From Lichenicoccus sp964246745 (lineage in GTDB: Bacteria; Pseudomonadota; Alphaproteobacteria; Acetobacterales; Acetobacteraceae): 64,000 nt of DNA. The position numbers were made by a program, and so were the translations under genes. Below are positions 1 to 7,623 of the stretch, in pieces. Under the pieces are notes generated by a model, which worked only from the letters and a program-made list of their open reading frames with translations, was not told the origin of the DNA and did not search any database. The stretch is taken from the NCBI GenBank assembly GCA_964246745.1, contig CAXTRK010000014.1, positions 1 to 64,000 on the forward strand. Reading direction: 5' to 3'. Position 1 is the stretch's first letter. Each line of letters opens with the position of its first letter.

Positions 1-70
1 GGGGGGGGGGGGGGGGGGGGGCGCGGCGTGGGCGGGGCGGCCGGCCGGGGGCCGGGCCCCCCCCCCCCCG
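1..70. other. Low-complexity window start (poly-G / poly-C)
   Basis: The first 21 bases are all G, and 57-69 is a run of 13 C, with mixed G/C sequence between. Nothing here resembles the lnt coding sequence that should lie upstream of position 71. Long homopolymers at a sequence end are typical of low-quality read ends, so this looks like an assembly or sequencing artefact rather than biology. Confidence 0.75.
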
Positions 71-973
71 CGCCTCGCCTGGCTGCGGCCGCTGCCGACG
101 CACAATCCGATCGTCGTGCTCGCGCAGGGCAATATTCCGGAGCGCGAGAAGTTTGACCGCGCCGACGCAGTGCAGACCTTCCGCACCTATCTGCGGCTCA
201 CCGCTGAGGGGGTTGCACGCGCCCGTGCCCTGCCTCGAGACGACACTCGGGGCCTGGTCGTGGCGTGGCCGGAGAGCGCTTTCCCCGGCTTGCTCGACGA
301 GGACGAACCAGCCCGGCGCATGATCATGCACGCCGCAGAGGGCGCCAATGCCGCCTTGATCGGCAGCGTCCGCTATGGCGCCGACGGCAGCCCGCGCAAC
401 AGCCTGGTGACACTGCTGCCGGGCGGTTCGATCGGCGGCGTTTACGACAAGGCGCATCTGGTGCCGTTCGGTGAGTATCAGCCCGCAATGCTGCCCTTCC
501 AGGTGGTGCCGGGCGGCGGCTTCGAGGCCGGCGCCGGGCGTCGCACCCTGCATCTGCCGGGTGTGGCGTCGGTCGATCCGCTGATCTGTTACGAAGTTAT
601 TTTTCCCGGCCAGGTTGTGGACGCCGCCGAACGGCCATCCTGGATCGTGAACGTCACCAACGATGCCTGGTATGGTAATAGCAGCGGTCCGCGCCAGCAT
701 CTCGCGGCTGCGCGCATGCGTGCCGTCGAAGAGGGCCTGCCGGTCGCCCGCGCCGCCAATACCGGAATTTCCGCGGCCTATGATGCGTTCGGCCGGCAAC
801 TCGCCCGATTGGGATGGGGAACTCGCGGCAGCCTCGTCGTGGCGCTGCCGCCGCCGCTGTCGGCGACGCTGTTCGCGCGCTTCGGGCTGCTGATCCCCCT
901 GCTGTTGGCGCTGGCCGCATCTGGAGCGGCTTTCGTGCCGAGGCGCCGCAAACGGGAGGCTTCTCAAGTTTGA
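71..973 (+). CDS. lnt: Apolipoprotein N-acyltransferase, 5'-truncated
   Basis: Lnt transfers the third acyl chain to the N-terminal cysteine of lipoproteins in the inner membrane. Only the C-terminal carbon-nitrogen-hydrolase domain and the last membrane helix are present. The frame is open from about 71, before the first possible start (GTG at 116), so the N-terminal membrane helices are lost at the window edge. Catalytic triad motifs are visible: Glu in WPESAF, Lys in KAHLVPFGEY and Cys in LICYEVIF. The tail has a hydrophobic segment (GLLIPLLLALAASGAAF) followed by basic residues, as in the family. An XRE regulator follows 71 bases downstream, a common alphaproteobacterial arrangement. Confidence 0.92.
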   Translation, partial: RLAWLRPLPTHNPIVVLAQGNIPEREKFDRADAVQTFRTYLRLTAEGVARARALPRDDTRGLVVAWPESAFPGLLDEDEPARRMIMHAAEGANAALIGSVRYGADGSPRNSLVTLLPGGSIGGVYDKAHLVPFGEYQPAMLPFQVVPGGGFEAGAGRRTLHLPGVASVDPLICYEVIFPGQVVDAAERPSWIVNVTNDAWYGNSSGPRQHLAAARMRAVEEGLPVARAANTGISAAYDAFGRQLARLGWGTRGSLVVALPPPLSATLFARFGLLIPLLLALAASGAAFVPRRRKREASQV

Positions 974-1023
974 CGCGAGTTTGTTAAACTTGACACCCAA
1001 GGTTGCGTCACTACCTCTATAAC
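965..1023 (+). promoter_or_regulatory. Candidate promoter and operator of the XRE gene
   Basis: CAAGTTT (965-971) and AAACTTG (986-992) form a 7-bp inverted repeat, with a smaller one inside (AGTTT/AAACT, 978-990). A consensus -35 box TTGACA lies at 990-995. Possible -10 boxes are TATAAC (1018-1023, long spacer) or weaker sequence near 1011. Placement between lnt and xre suggests autoregulation. This is inference; the -10 is weak. Confidence 0.35.
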
Positions 1024-1044
1024 AACCAGCAAGTCGAGGAATTG

Positions 1045-1548
1045 ATGGCACGCGGCCCCGATATCAGCGTAGCGGCTTTTCCGAATGTCGAGGGCGAACC
1101 CGCGGACCGCGAAACCCGTCCCAGCCCGATCGACGTTCATGTCGGCAGCCGTATCCGGCTCCGCCGTACGCTGCTTGGCATGTCGCAGGAGCGGCTTGGC
1201 GATTCCCTCGGCCTGACGTTCCAGCAGGTGCAGAAGTATGAACGCGGCGCCAATCGCGTTGGCGCGTCCCGCCTATTTGATCTGTCGCGTGTTCTGGACG
1301 TGCCGGTCAGCTTCTTTTTTGATGATCTACCCGCACCGTATGCCGCGACCGGCGCACGCTCCGGTGTGCAGCAGGTCAGCGGCTTCGCGGAGGCGGGGCA
1401 GGACAGCTTCGGCGGCGGCGACGACCTGTTCACACGCAAGGAAACGGTGGATCTGGTCCGCGCCTACTACCGCATCACCGAGACCACGGTGCGCAAGCGT
1501 ATGCTTGACCTGATCAAGTCGATGGGACCGGCCGATCGTCCTGAGTAG
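1045..1548 (+). CDS. XRE-family helix-turn-helix regulator
   Basis: A 167-residue DNA-binding protein. The XRE/Cro helix-turn-helix is clear (GSRIRLRRTLLGMSQERLG, then TFQQVQKYERGANRV), followed by a C-terminal segment (LVRAYYRITETTVRKRMLDL) typical of the short alphaproteobacterial XRE proteins found beside lnt. The start at ATG 1045 is preferred over TTG 1003 because GAGG precedes it by about five bases. In many alphaproteobacteria the order is lnt-xre-metK; here metK is absent and a Pmp3 gene follows on the other strand. Target genes cannot be read from the sequence; the upstream inverted repeat suggests self-control. Confidence 0.88.
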   Translation: MARGPDISVAAFPNVEGEPADRETRPSPIDVHVGSRIRLRRTLLGMSQERLGDSLGLTFQQVQKYERGANRVGASRLFDLSRVLDVPVSFFFDDLPAPYAATGARSGVQQVSGFAEAGQDSFGGGDDLFTRKETVDLVRAYYRITETTVRKRMLDLIKSMGPADRPE

Positions 1549-1559
1549 GGGCGTCTGCC

Positions 1560-1721
1560 CTAACGCGAACGCTTATCCACCGCCAGGAGCGCCCAGATCG
1601 TCGCCGGAATCCAGCCGATCAGCGTGATCTGCAGGATCAGGCAGATAACCCCGGCAATCGGCCGTCCAATGGTGAAGAACGTCAGCCACGGGATGAACAG
1701 CGCCAGCAGAATACGGATCAT
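1560..1721 (-). CDS. YqaE/Pmp3-family small membrane protein
   Basis: A 53-residue protein with two membrane helices. It starts MIRILLALFIPWLTFFTIG, continues with RPIAGVICLILQITLIGWIP and ends ATIWALLAVDKRSR. This is the Pmp3/YqaE pattern (two hydrophobic helices around a Gly-Arg/Pro turn and an Ala-rich end), linked elsewhere to membrane potential and ion stress. GGAGGG lies 6 bases before the ATG. It is convergent with the XRE gene, 11 bases away. Short length is normal for the family. Confidence 0.85.
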   Translation of the reverse strand: MIRILLALFIPWLTFFTIGRPIAGVICLILQITLIGWIPATIWALLAVDKRSR

Positions 1722-1769
1722 GATCGGCCCTCCATGCCGGACGCAACGCCCGCATCCGCCCGAATGTCC

Positions 1770-3962
1770 CTATCGAGCGAGCGACTTTGAGAGAAATGCC
1801 GCTCTCGCCTCGTCGACCTTGGCGCGAAGCACCGGATCGGTCAGCAGGTGCGTGCCAGGCAGCAGCAGCAGGCGATAGCGCTTTCCGGCCGCGAGCAGCG
1901 CCTGGGTCAGCTTCATAGTATTTTCGAAATAGACATTGTCATCGGTAAGCCCGTGCATAATCAGCAGCGGCACGGAAAGGCCGTGCGCATAGGTCAGCAC
2001 GTCGCTCGCCGTGTAGCCGGCCGGATCGCTTTGCGGCGTGCCAAGATAGCGTTCCGTATAGGCGGTATCGTAGTCGGCGAAATTGACCACCGGCGCGCCA
2101 GCTGCAGCCGTCTTGAACACGTCCGGACGCTGGGCCGCAGCCATTGCGGAGAAATATCCTCCGAATGACCAGCCGGCGACACCGACACGGCTCATGTCCA
2201 TCTCCGGAATGCGCGCAGCCAACGCCTGCAGTCCGGCCACCTGATCCGCAAGCGGCACGTCGATCAGATCGCCCTTGATGGCTTGCTTGAAGGCGCGGTT
2301 GCGTCCAGGTGTGCCGCGTCCGTCCAGGCTTGCCACGATGAAGCCGTGGTCGGCTAGGCATTGATCCTCAAGGCTGCGCCGCGGCGCCTGTATCACCATC
2401 TTCACGCCCGGACCGGCATAAACTGAAAGCACCACGGGATATTTGCGGCCCGTGACGAAGCCTGCGGGACGCAGCACCAGCGCGTCGAAGCCTCTGGCTC
2501 CCACGGTGAGATAGTGCACGTCCGGCAGAGCGGGCGGCTGCGCGGCCTGGCTCGGCAACTCTCCGGCGCTGCTGGCATCCGCATGAAGCAGCATGGTGCC
2601 GGCACGTCCGTCGGCGAGGGAGACGCTGTCAGCAAACAGCCGATGCTGCGCATCCGAGAACTGCGCCTGATGGAAGCCCGGTGAAGATGAGAGGGGCATC
2701 ACGGCGCCTCCCCCCAAGGGCACTCGATAGAGGCCAAATGAAGTCCGTTGCGGATTTCCCGTCACCACCACGCTGCTGGTCGCCATATCGACGTCGTCAA
2801 GAGCATCGAAACGCCAACCCGGCGGCGTAATTGCATGGTCGAACGAGCCATCTAAATGGCGAAGCTCAAGCTGCCAGGTCTGGCCGCGCTCCGCCGCCCA
2901 CAGGAAACCGGACCCATCGGGAAGCCAATCTGGCAAGGTGCGTCCGGTGACGGAATCGACCGATGTGATATCGATCCAGTTCGGATCGGTCTCGCTCAGC
3001 AGCGTGCGGATGTGCCCGGAGTGCGGATCGACCGCCAGCACCGATTCGTGTGTCTGCGCGCGGTTGAGCACCACCATCGACAGCGGTCCGTGCTTCGGCC
3101 AGATCACCCGCGCGACATAAGGCCATGCCGCGTCATCAAGCTGGATCCAGCGGACGGCGCCGCCGGCTGCCGGAATGATGCCGAAACGCAGCCGCGCATT
3201 GGAAGTGCCGGCACGCGGATAGCGGAACTCCACCGGCGCCACCGAGGGATGCAGCGGGTCCGCGATGAAATGCGGCTCGACGCCGGACGTGTCCGAGCGC
3301 TCGAACATTAGGGAGCCTGAATCGGGCGACCACCAGCTTCCGTCAGCCCGGTCAAGTTCTTCAGCGGCAACAAATTCGGCCAGTCCATAGGTCACCGTGG
3401 CGGTGCCCCCGTAAGTGAGTTGCCGGTCGCGGCCGCTCGACAGATCCACCACATGCAGATCGCCGCCGCGCACAGCGGCGACCTTGCGTCCGTCCGGAGA
3501 GAGCCTCGGTGCGATCCAGTCATCGCCCGAAACGGCGCGGACGGCACCGCTCGGCAGCGAGACCACGAACAGCCGGCCGCCTTCGGTGATCAGGACCGCG
3601 CGGCCATTATCGGAAACGGCGAAGTCGGTGATACCGGAGAGCGTCATGCGTGCCCGCTGTCGCCGCGCCTTTTCCTCCACACTCAGCGCGGCCTGAGTGG
3701 CGCTCGGCCGCGCGAGTACACGCGCGGAGCGGGTGCCGCTATCGTATTCATAGAGTGCCATTTCGGTATCACGCGGGCCGCTCTCCAGATAGAGCACATG
3801 CCGGCCGTCCGGCAGCGGCAGCGCATGCTGCGCCAGCCCGAGCGTGAAGTTCCTGGTCTGGGCCAGGGCCGTGAAGCAATCCGCATCACATGAGCCCCGC
3901 GCCGACCACAGCAACACGGCCGCCAGTGCGACGCAGCCTGCCAATCGATTAATGAGTTTCAT
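1770..3962 (-). CDS. Dipeptidyl peptidase IV-family serine peptidase (S9B), secreted
   Basis: A 730-residue exported peptidase. ATG 3962 is preferred over the upstream in-frame start at 4013 because GGGAGA precedes it and it directly begins a signal peptide (MKLINRLAGCVALAAVLLWS). The N-terminal half is a beta-propeller with the EE motif region (AAEELDRADGSWWSPDSG) that binds the substrate amino terminus in DPP IV. The C-terminal alpha/beta hydrolase domain has the nucleophile in GWSFGGY, the acid in HGLTDDNV and the base in PGTHLL. It probably removes N-terminal dipeptides in the periplasm. It is divergent from a second S9 peptidase at 4091. Confidence 0.9.
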   Translation of the reverse strand: MKLINRLAGCVALAAVLLWSARGSCDADCFTALAQTRNFTLGLAQHALPLPDGRHVLYLESGPRDTEMALYEYDSGTRSARVLARPSATQAALSVEEKARRQRARMTLSGITDFAVSDNGRAVLITEGGRLFVVSLPSGAVRAVSGDDWIAPRLSPDGRKVAAVRGGDLHVVDLSSGRDRQLTYGGTATVTYGLAEFVAAEELDRADGSWWSPDSGSLMFERSDTSGVEPHFIADPLHPSVAPVEFRYPRAGTSNARLRFGIIPAAGGAVRWIQLDDAAWPYVARVIWPKHGPLSMVVLNRAQTHESVLAVDPHSGHIRTLLSETDPNWIDITSVDSVTGRTLPDWLPDGSGFLWAAERGQTWQLELRHLDGSFDHAITPPGWRFDALDDVDMATSSVVVTGNPQRTSFGLYRVPLGGGAVMPLSSSPGFHQAQFSDAQHRLFADSVSLADGRAGTMLLHADASSAGELPSQAAQPPALPDVHYLTVGARGFDALVLRPAGFVTGRKYPVVLSVYAGPGVKMVIQAPRRSLEDQCLADHGFIVASLDGRGTPGRNRAFKQAIKGDLIDVPLADQVAGLQALAARIPEMDMSRVGVAGWSFGGYFSAMAAAQRPDVFKTAAAGAPVVNFADYDTAYTERYLGTPQSDPAGYTASDVLTYAHGLSVPLLIMHGLTDDNVYFENTMKLTQALLAAGKRYRLLLLPGTHLLTDPVLRAKVDEARAAFLSKSLAR

Positions 3963-4090
3963 GAAATCTCCCGGCATCCGCGGCATTGAAGCCGCACCGG
4001 GCGGTGCCTGCAACCTGACCCACGAGATAGGCTCTTCTCAGAGGCCTGCGGTTCGCGCATATCGGCTCGGCAATCGCCGAAGGCTATGTG

Positions 4091-6097
4091 ATGTCTCGAT
4101 CGATCTTGACTGCTTCATTGCCGATCGCGGTCCTGATGTGCTCGGCGCAGCCCGGCCATGCGGCATTGCAGACGGCGGGGCAATCCAAGGCGGCCCGCGC
4201 GGTCCATCTGTTTCGCTCTCTCGCACTCTCGACGGACGGCCAGTATGTCGCCTCGGTTGAATATGATGAGCCGGCGCATGACGGCGACAAGCCTGTCGAG
4301 GCTCTGGTCATCCGTCCCGTTGGCGGCGGCGGCGCTGTCACCGTGAAGCTCCCCTGCGCGATCGGACCTGAGTGCAAGCCAAGCGATCCCGCCTTTTCCC
4401 TGGACAGCAAACATCTCGCTTTCGTGGTGCAGCAACCTAAGGACTCGAAGAGCTATCTCTACGAGGTGGGTGCGGATGGCAGCGGCTTGAGCCAGCGTCT
4501 GGCCTTTGACGGCCAGCTCGAAGGCTTGCAGTACGGTCCCGACGGCCAGCTCGCCATGCTCGCCATTGCGGGCTCGCACAAGAAGGCCGGCGCGATCCAG
4601 GCGGGCGAGCCGCTGAGCGGCGAGATCAAGGCTGCCACCTACGAGCAGCGCATCGCCCTGCTGCACGGGAGCGGAGTACGCTTCGTCTCGCCCGCCAACC
4701 TCTACGTCTATGAGTTCGACTGGCGGCCGCATGGCGCCGGCTTTGTCGGCACCGCCGCACCCGGCAACGGCGACGATAACTGGTGGGTGGCAAAGCTCTG
4801 GAGCTTTCCCGCACACGGCGACGCTCGGGTGCTCTACACGCCGCCCGCTGACCAGCAGCTCGCCTTACCGATCGTCTCGCCCGACGGGCGGAATGTCGCT
4901 TTCATCGGCGGCATCATGAGCGATTTCGGTTCGACCGGCGGTGACGCCTACCGGCTCCCGCTTGGGTCCGCCTCGCCCCCGGTCGATCTCACCCCCGGGA
5001 TCAAGGCAAGTATCACCGCACTCGACTGGCGCGGCCACGAGGGGCTTGTCGCCACCGCGCTCAAAGGCAGCGATACCGAATTGCTGCAACTCGGCACGCC
5101 GTCCGCGCACCCTCGCCCGCTCTGGCACGGCGCCGATTGGCCCTCCGACGGCGGATGGAACCTGTCCATGCTGTTCGCGGGCGGCACGTCGGCCGCAATC
5201 CACGAGAGCTTCACCCGGCCGCCGGAGATCGAGATCGGAACGATTGGTAAATGGCATGATCTCACCTCGGTCAACCGCGGCATCACCGCACCGGTCACCG
5301 CGCGCAGCCTGACTTGGCACAGCGACGGCGCCGAGGTGCAAGGCTGGCTGCTGGCCCCGAAAGGACGGGCGCACGAGGGCCGTCGGCCGATGATCACCGA
5401 AGTGCATGGCGGACCCAGCGCCGCCACGACGCCCTACTTTCTTACCGAACAGAGAGGCCTTTGGCTGCTGGATGCCGGCTACGACCTGCTGCTGCCGAAC
5501 CCGCGTGGCAGCTTCGGCCAAGGCGAGGCGTTCACCCGCGCCAACGTCAAGGATTTCGGTCATGGCGACCTGCGCGACATCCTGCGCGGCGTCGATGCGG
5601 CGGTGGCTTCGGCGCCGATTGATCCGCAAAGGCTCGGCCTGACCGGCTACAGCTACGGCGGCTACATGACCATGTGGGCGGTGACCCAGACCAACCGCTT
5701 CAAGGCCGCGGTTGCCGGCGCCGGCGTGTCGGACTGGGTGTCCTATTATGGCGAGAACGGCATCGACAAATGGATGATCCCGTTCTTCGGCGCCTCGGTC
5801 TATGACGATCCCGCGGTCTATGCGAAGTCGTCTCCGATCAACTTCATCAAGAACGTGCGCACCCCGACCTTCGTCTATGTCGGCAGCCTCGACCTGGAAT
5901 GCCCAATGCCGCAAAGCCAGGAATTCTGGCACGCACTGCGCGCGATGGGCGTGCCGACCGAGTTCGTGGTCTATCCCGGCCAAGGGCACGGCATGGAAAA
6001 TGCCAAAGACCGTGCCGACGCAAAGCGGCGCACCTTGGCCTGGTTCACGCGCTGGTTGAGCGCGACGCAGAAACCCGGATCAGGCGTCACGGACTGA
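4091..6097 (+). CDS. S9-family prolyl oligopeptidase-like peptidase, secreted
   Basis: A 668-residue exported serine peptidase. ATG 4091 is chosen over GTG 4088 because GAAGG (4079-4083) is better spaced. The first residues are a signal peptide (SILTASLPIAVLMCSAQPGHA). A propeller-like region is followed by the catalytic domain: nucleophile in GYSYGGYMTMW, acid near SLDLECPM, histidine in PGQGHGMEN. The pattern fits the acylaminoacyl-peptidase/S9C group rather than DPP IV because the EE motif is missing. It is divergent from the DPP IV gene across about 130 bases, so both may share a control region. Confidence 0.88.
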   Translation: MSRSILTASLPIAVLMCSAQPGHAALQTAGQSKAARAVHLFRSLALSTDGQYVASVEYDEPAHDGDKPVEALVIRPVGGGGAVTVKLPCAIGPECKPSDPAFSLDSKHLAFVVQQPKDSKSYLYEVGADGSGLSQRLAFDGQLEGLQYGPDGQLAMLAIAGSHKKAGAIQAGEPLSGEIKAATYEQRIALLHGSGVRFVSPANLYVYEFDWRPHGAGFVGTAAPGNGDDNWWVAKLWSFPAHGDARVLYTPPADQQLALPIVSPDGRNVAFIGGIMSDFGSTGGDAYRLPLGSASPPVDLTPGIKASITALDWRGHEGLVATALKGSDTELLQLGTPSAHPRPLWHGADWPSDGGWNLSMLFAGGTSAAIHESFTRPPEIEIGTIGKWHDLTSVNRGITAPVTARSLTWHSDGAEVQGWLLAPKGRAHEGRRPMITEVHGGPSAATTPYFLTEQRGLWLLDAGYDLLLPNPRGSFGQGEAFTRANVKDFGHGDLRDILRGVDAAVASAPIDPQRLGLTGYSYGGYMTMWAVTQTNRFKAAVAGAGVSDWVSYYGENGIDKWMIPFFGASVYDDPAVYAKSSPINFIKNVRTPTFVYVGSLDLECPMPQSQEFWHALRAMGVPTEFVVYPGQGHGMENAKDRADAKRRTLAWFTRWLSATQKPGSGVTD

Positions 6098-6113
6098 ATT
6101 CTGAGCGCTGCCG

Positions 6114-6776
6114 CTATTCCCGACGCAGCACGGAGTCGTTCAGGAAGCTGGCAAGCCGGCCCGAGGTGAAGTCGTGTCGCAATGCGGCTTCGTCGTAATC
6201 GTCGCGGACCCAGTCGAGAAAGGGAGTGTTGCCTTCCGCGTCACGTTGATAGCGCAAAAAGAAGGCATCAAGAATGCCGGTGCGCGAGCGGCTGAAATGA
6301 CCGAAACGCCAGGATAACTGGCGCAAGGCATCCGCAGCGCTGCCGCCCTCGAACAGGATCACGAGCCCGGCTGCCAATCCCGCCCGATCGGCGCCGGACT
6401 TGCAGTGCATCAGCATCGGAAAAGCGATCTGACGATAGAGCGTCTCGAACCGCAGGATGCGCTCCCGGTGCGGCGCGCCCCGGCTTTCAAACGCCATATC
6501 GACATGGTTGAGCCCAAGCTCACGCGCCGCCTCGCGCGACAAGGCGTCTGACCCGCATTGCCGATGGCCGCGCAGATTGACCAGCGTGCGGATCTCATAG
6601 CGGGACGCAAGATCCGACAATCGCGCTGGTGTCGGATGATTGCAGCGATACACCCGACCTGGAATCACCGTCGCGAAATTCGACCAAACCGTGCGAAAGA
6701 CGCCATGATCCACCCACAGGCTGTCGTGCCAAGCGGCTTTGCGAGCGAGGCGCTGGGTGAGATCGCCTTCAAACAT
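6114..6776 (-). CDS. Tyrosine / dual-specificity phosphatase-like protein
   Basis: A 220-residue cytoplasmic protein with the Cys-X5-Arg phosphatase loop HCKSGADR around residue 120. The upstream general region TLVNLRG and the domain order match the short bacterial Y_phosphatase family. Substrate is unknown. The start codon lies at the edge of a two-hairpin repeat (6782-6832), so its ribosome site (GGAAACC) comes from the repeat, which is unusual. It is convergent with the S9 peptidase gene (16 bases between the ends) and downstream of sdhB on the same strand. Confidence 0.8.
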   Translation of the reverse strand: MFEGDLTQRLARKAAWHDSLWVDHGVFRTVWSNFATVIPGRVYRCNHPTPARLSDLASRYEIRTLVNLRGHRQCGSDALSREAARELGLNHVDMAFESRGAPHRERILRFETLYRQIAFPMLMHCKSGADRAGLAAGLVILFEGGSAADALRQLSWRFGHFSRSRTGILDAFFLRYQRDAEGNTPFLDWVRDDYDEAALRHDFTSGRLASFLNDSVLRRE

Positions 6777-6781
6777 GGCGA

Positions 6782-6832
6782 ATGGTTTCCAAAGGCGAGC
6801 CTTTGGCGGGGTTCTAGGGGCGGAGCCCCTAG
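6782..6832. repeat. Two-hairpin dispersed repeat, copy A
   Basis: Hairpin 1 is CCAAAGG-CGAG-CCTTTGG (6789-6806); hairpin 2 is CTAGGGGC-GGA-GCCCCTAG (6814-6832). The same layout recurs at 16264-16309. The sdhB stop codon TAG lies inside the second hairpin arm, and the repeat provides the leader of the phosphatase gene. It could also weaken transcription after sdh. No U-tract follows, so it is not a classic terminator. Confidence 0.8.
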
Positions 6833-7611
6833 CCTTTCCGCTCCAACTGCAACTGCTTGATCTTGCCGATCGCCTCGGCGGGATTAAGGCCTTTGGGGCA
6901 AGTTTTAGTACAGTTCATGATGGTGCGGCAGCCATACAGCTTCAGCGGGTCTTCCAGCGCATCCAGTCGTTCGCCGGTATATTCGTCGCGCGAGTCGGCG
7001 ATCCAGCGGTAGGCGGCGAGCAGGGTGGCGGGACCGAGATACTTGTCGCCGTTCCACCAGTAGGACGGGCAGGACGTGGTGCAACAGAAACAGAGAATGC
7101 ATTCCCACATGCCGTCGAGTTCGGCGCGCTCTTCGACGCTTTGCCGGCGCTCGCCGTCGGGAGGCGCTGCCGTGTCGGATTTCAGCCATGGTTCGATCGA
7201 GCGAAGCTGCGCGTAGGCGGCGGTGAGATCGGGCACCAGATCCTTGACCACGGCCATGTGCGGCAGCGGATAGATACGGACCTCCTTCTTCACCTCCTCG
7301 ATCGGCTTGAGGCAGGCCAGCGTGTTGGTGCCGTCGATGTTCATCGAGCAGGAGCCGCAGATGCCTTCGCGGCAGGACCGTCGGAAGGTCAGCGTCGGGT
7401 CAACCTCGTTCTTGATGTAGATCAACGCGTCAAGGACCATCGGACCCATCTGGTCCAGATCGAGCTCGTACGTGTCGATCACCGGGTTTTTGCCGTCGTC
7501 CGGGTTCCAGCGATAGATCTTGAACTGCTTGACGTTCTTGGCGCCCGCCGCCGCCTTGAAAGTGTGCCCCTTGCCGATCTTGCTGTTCTTCGGCAGTGAA
7601 AACTCGACCAT
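6829..7611 (-). CDS. sdhB: Succinate dehydrogenase iron-sulfur subunit
   Basis: A 260-residue subunit of complex II, passing electrons from FAD to quinone. [2Fe-2S] ligands are in CREGICGSC...C; the [4Fe-4S]/[3Fe-4S] ligands are in CILCFCCTTSCPSYWW and CRTIMNCTKTCP. Length matches the family. GAGAGGACC precedes the ATG, 12 bases after sdhA. The last codons run into the dispersed repeat, which supplies the stop codon, so the final residues (LQLERKG) may be partly repeat-derived. Confidence 0.97.
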   Translation of the reverse strand: MVEFSLPKNSKIGKGHTFKAAAGAKNVKQFKIYRWNPDDGKNPVIDTYELDLDQMGPMVLDALIYIKNEVDPTLTFRRSCREGICGSCSMNIDGTNTLACLKPIEEVKKEVRIYPLPHMAVVKDLVPDLTAAYAQLRSIEPWLKSDTAAPPDGERRQSVEERAELDGMWECILCFCCTTSCPSYWWNGDKYLGPATLLAAYRWIADSRDEYTGERLDALEDPLKLYGCRTIMNCTKTCPKGLNPAEAIGKIKQLQLERKG

Positions 7612-7623
7612 GGTCTGGTCCTC

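Noticed and set aside
1573..1755. 60-codon minus-strand frame overlapping the Pmp3 gene
   Set aside because: Different frame from the recognisable Pmp3 protein at 1560-1721; no motif.
6789..6832. Rho-independent terminator after sdhB
   Set aside because: Hairpins are strong but have no T-tract on either strand, and the same unit lies inside livM at 16264, where termination would be harmful.
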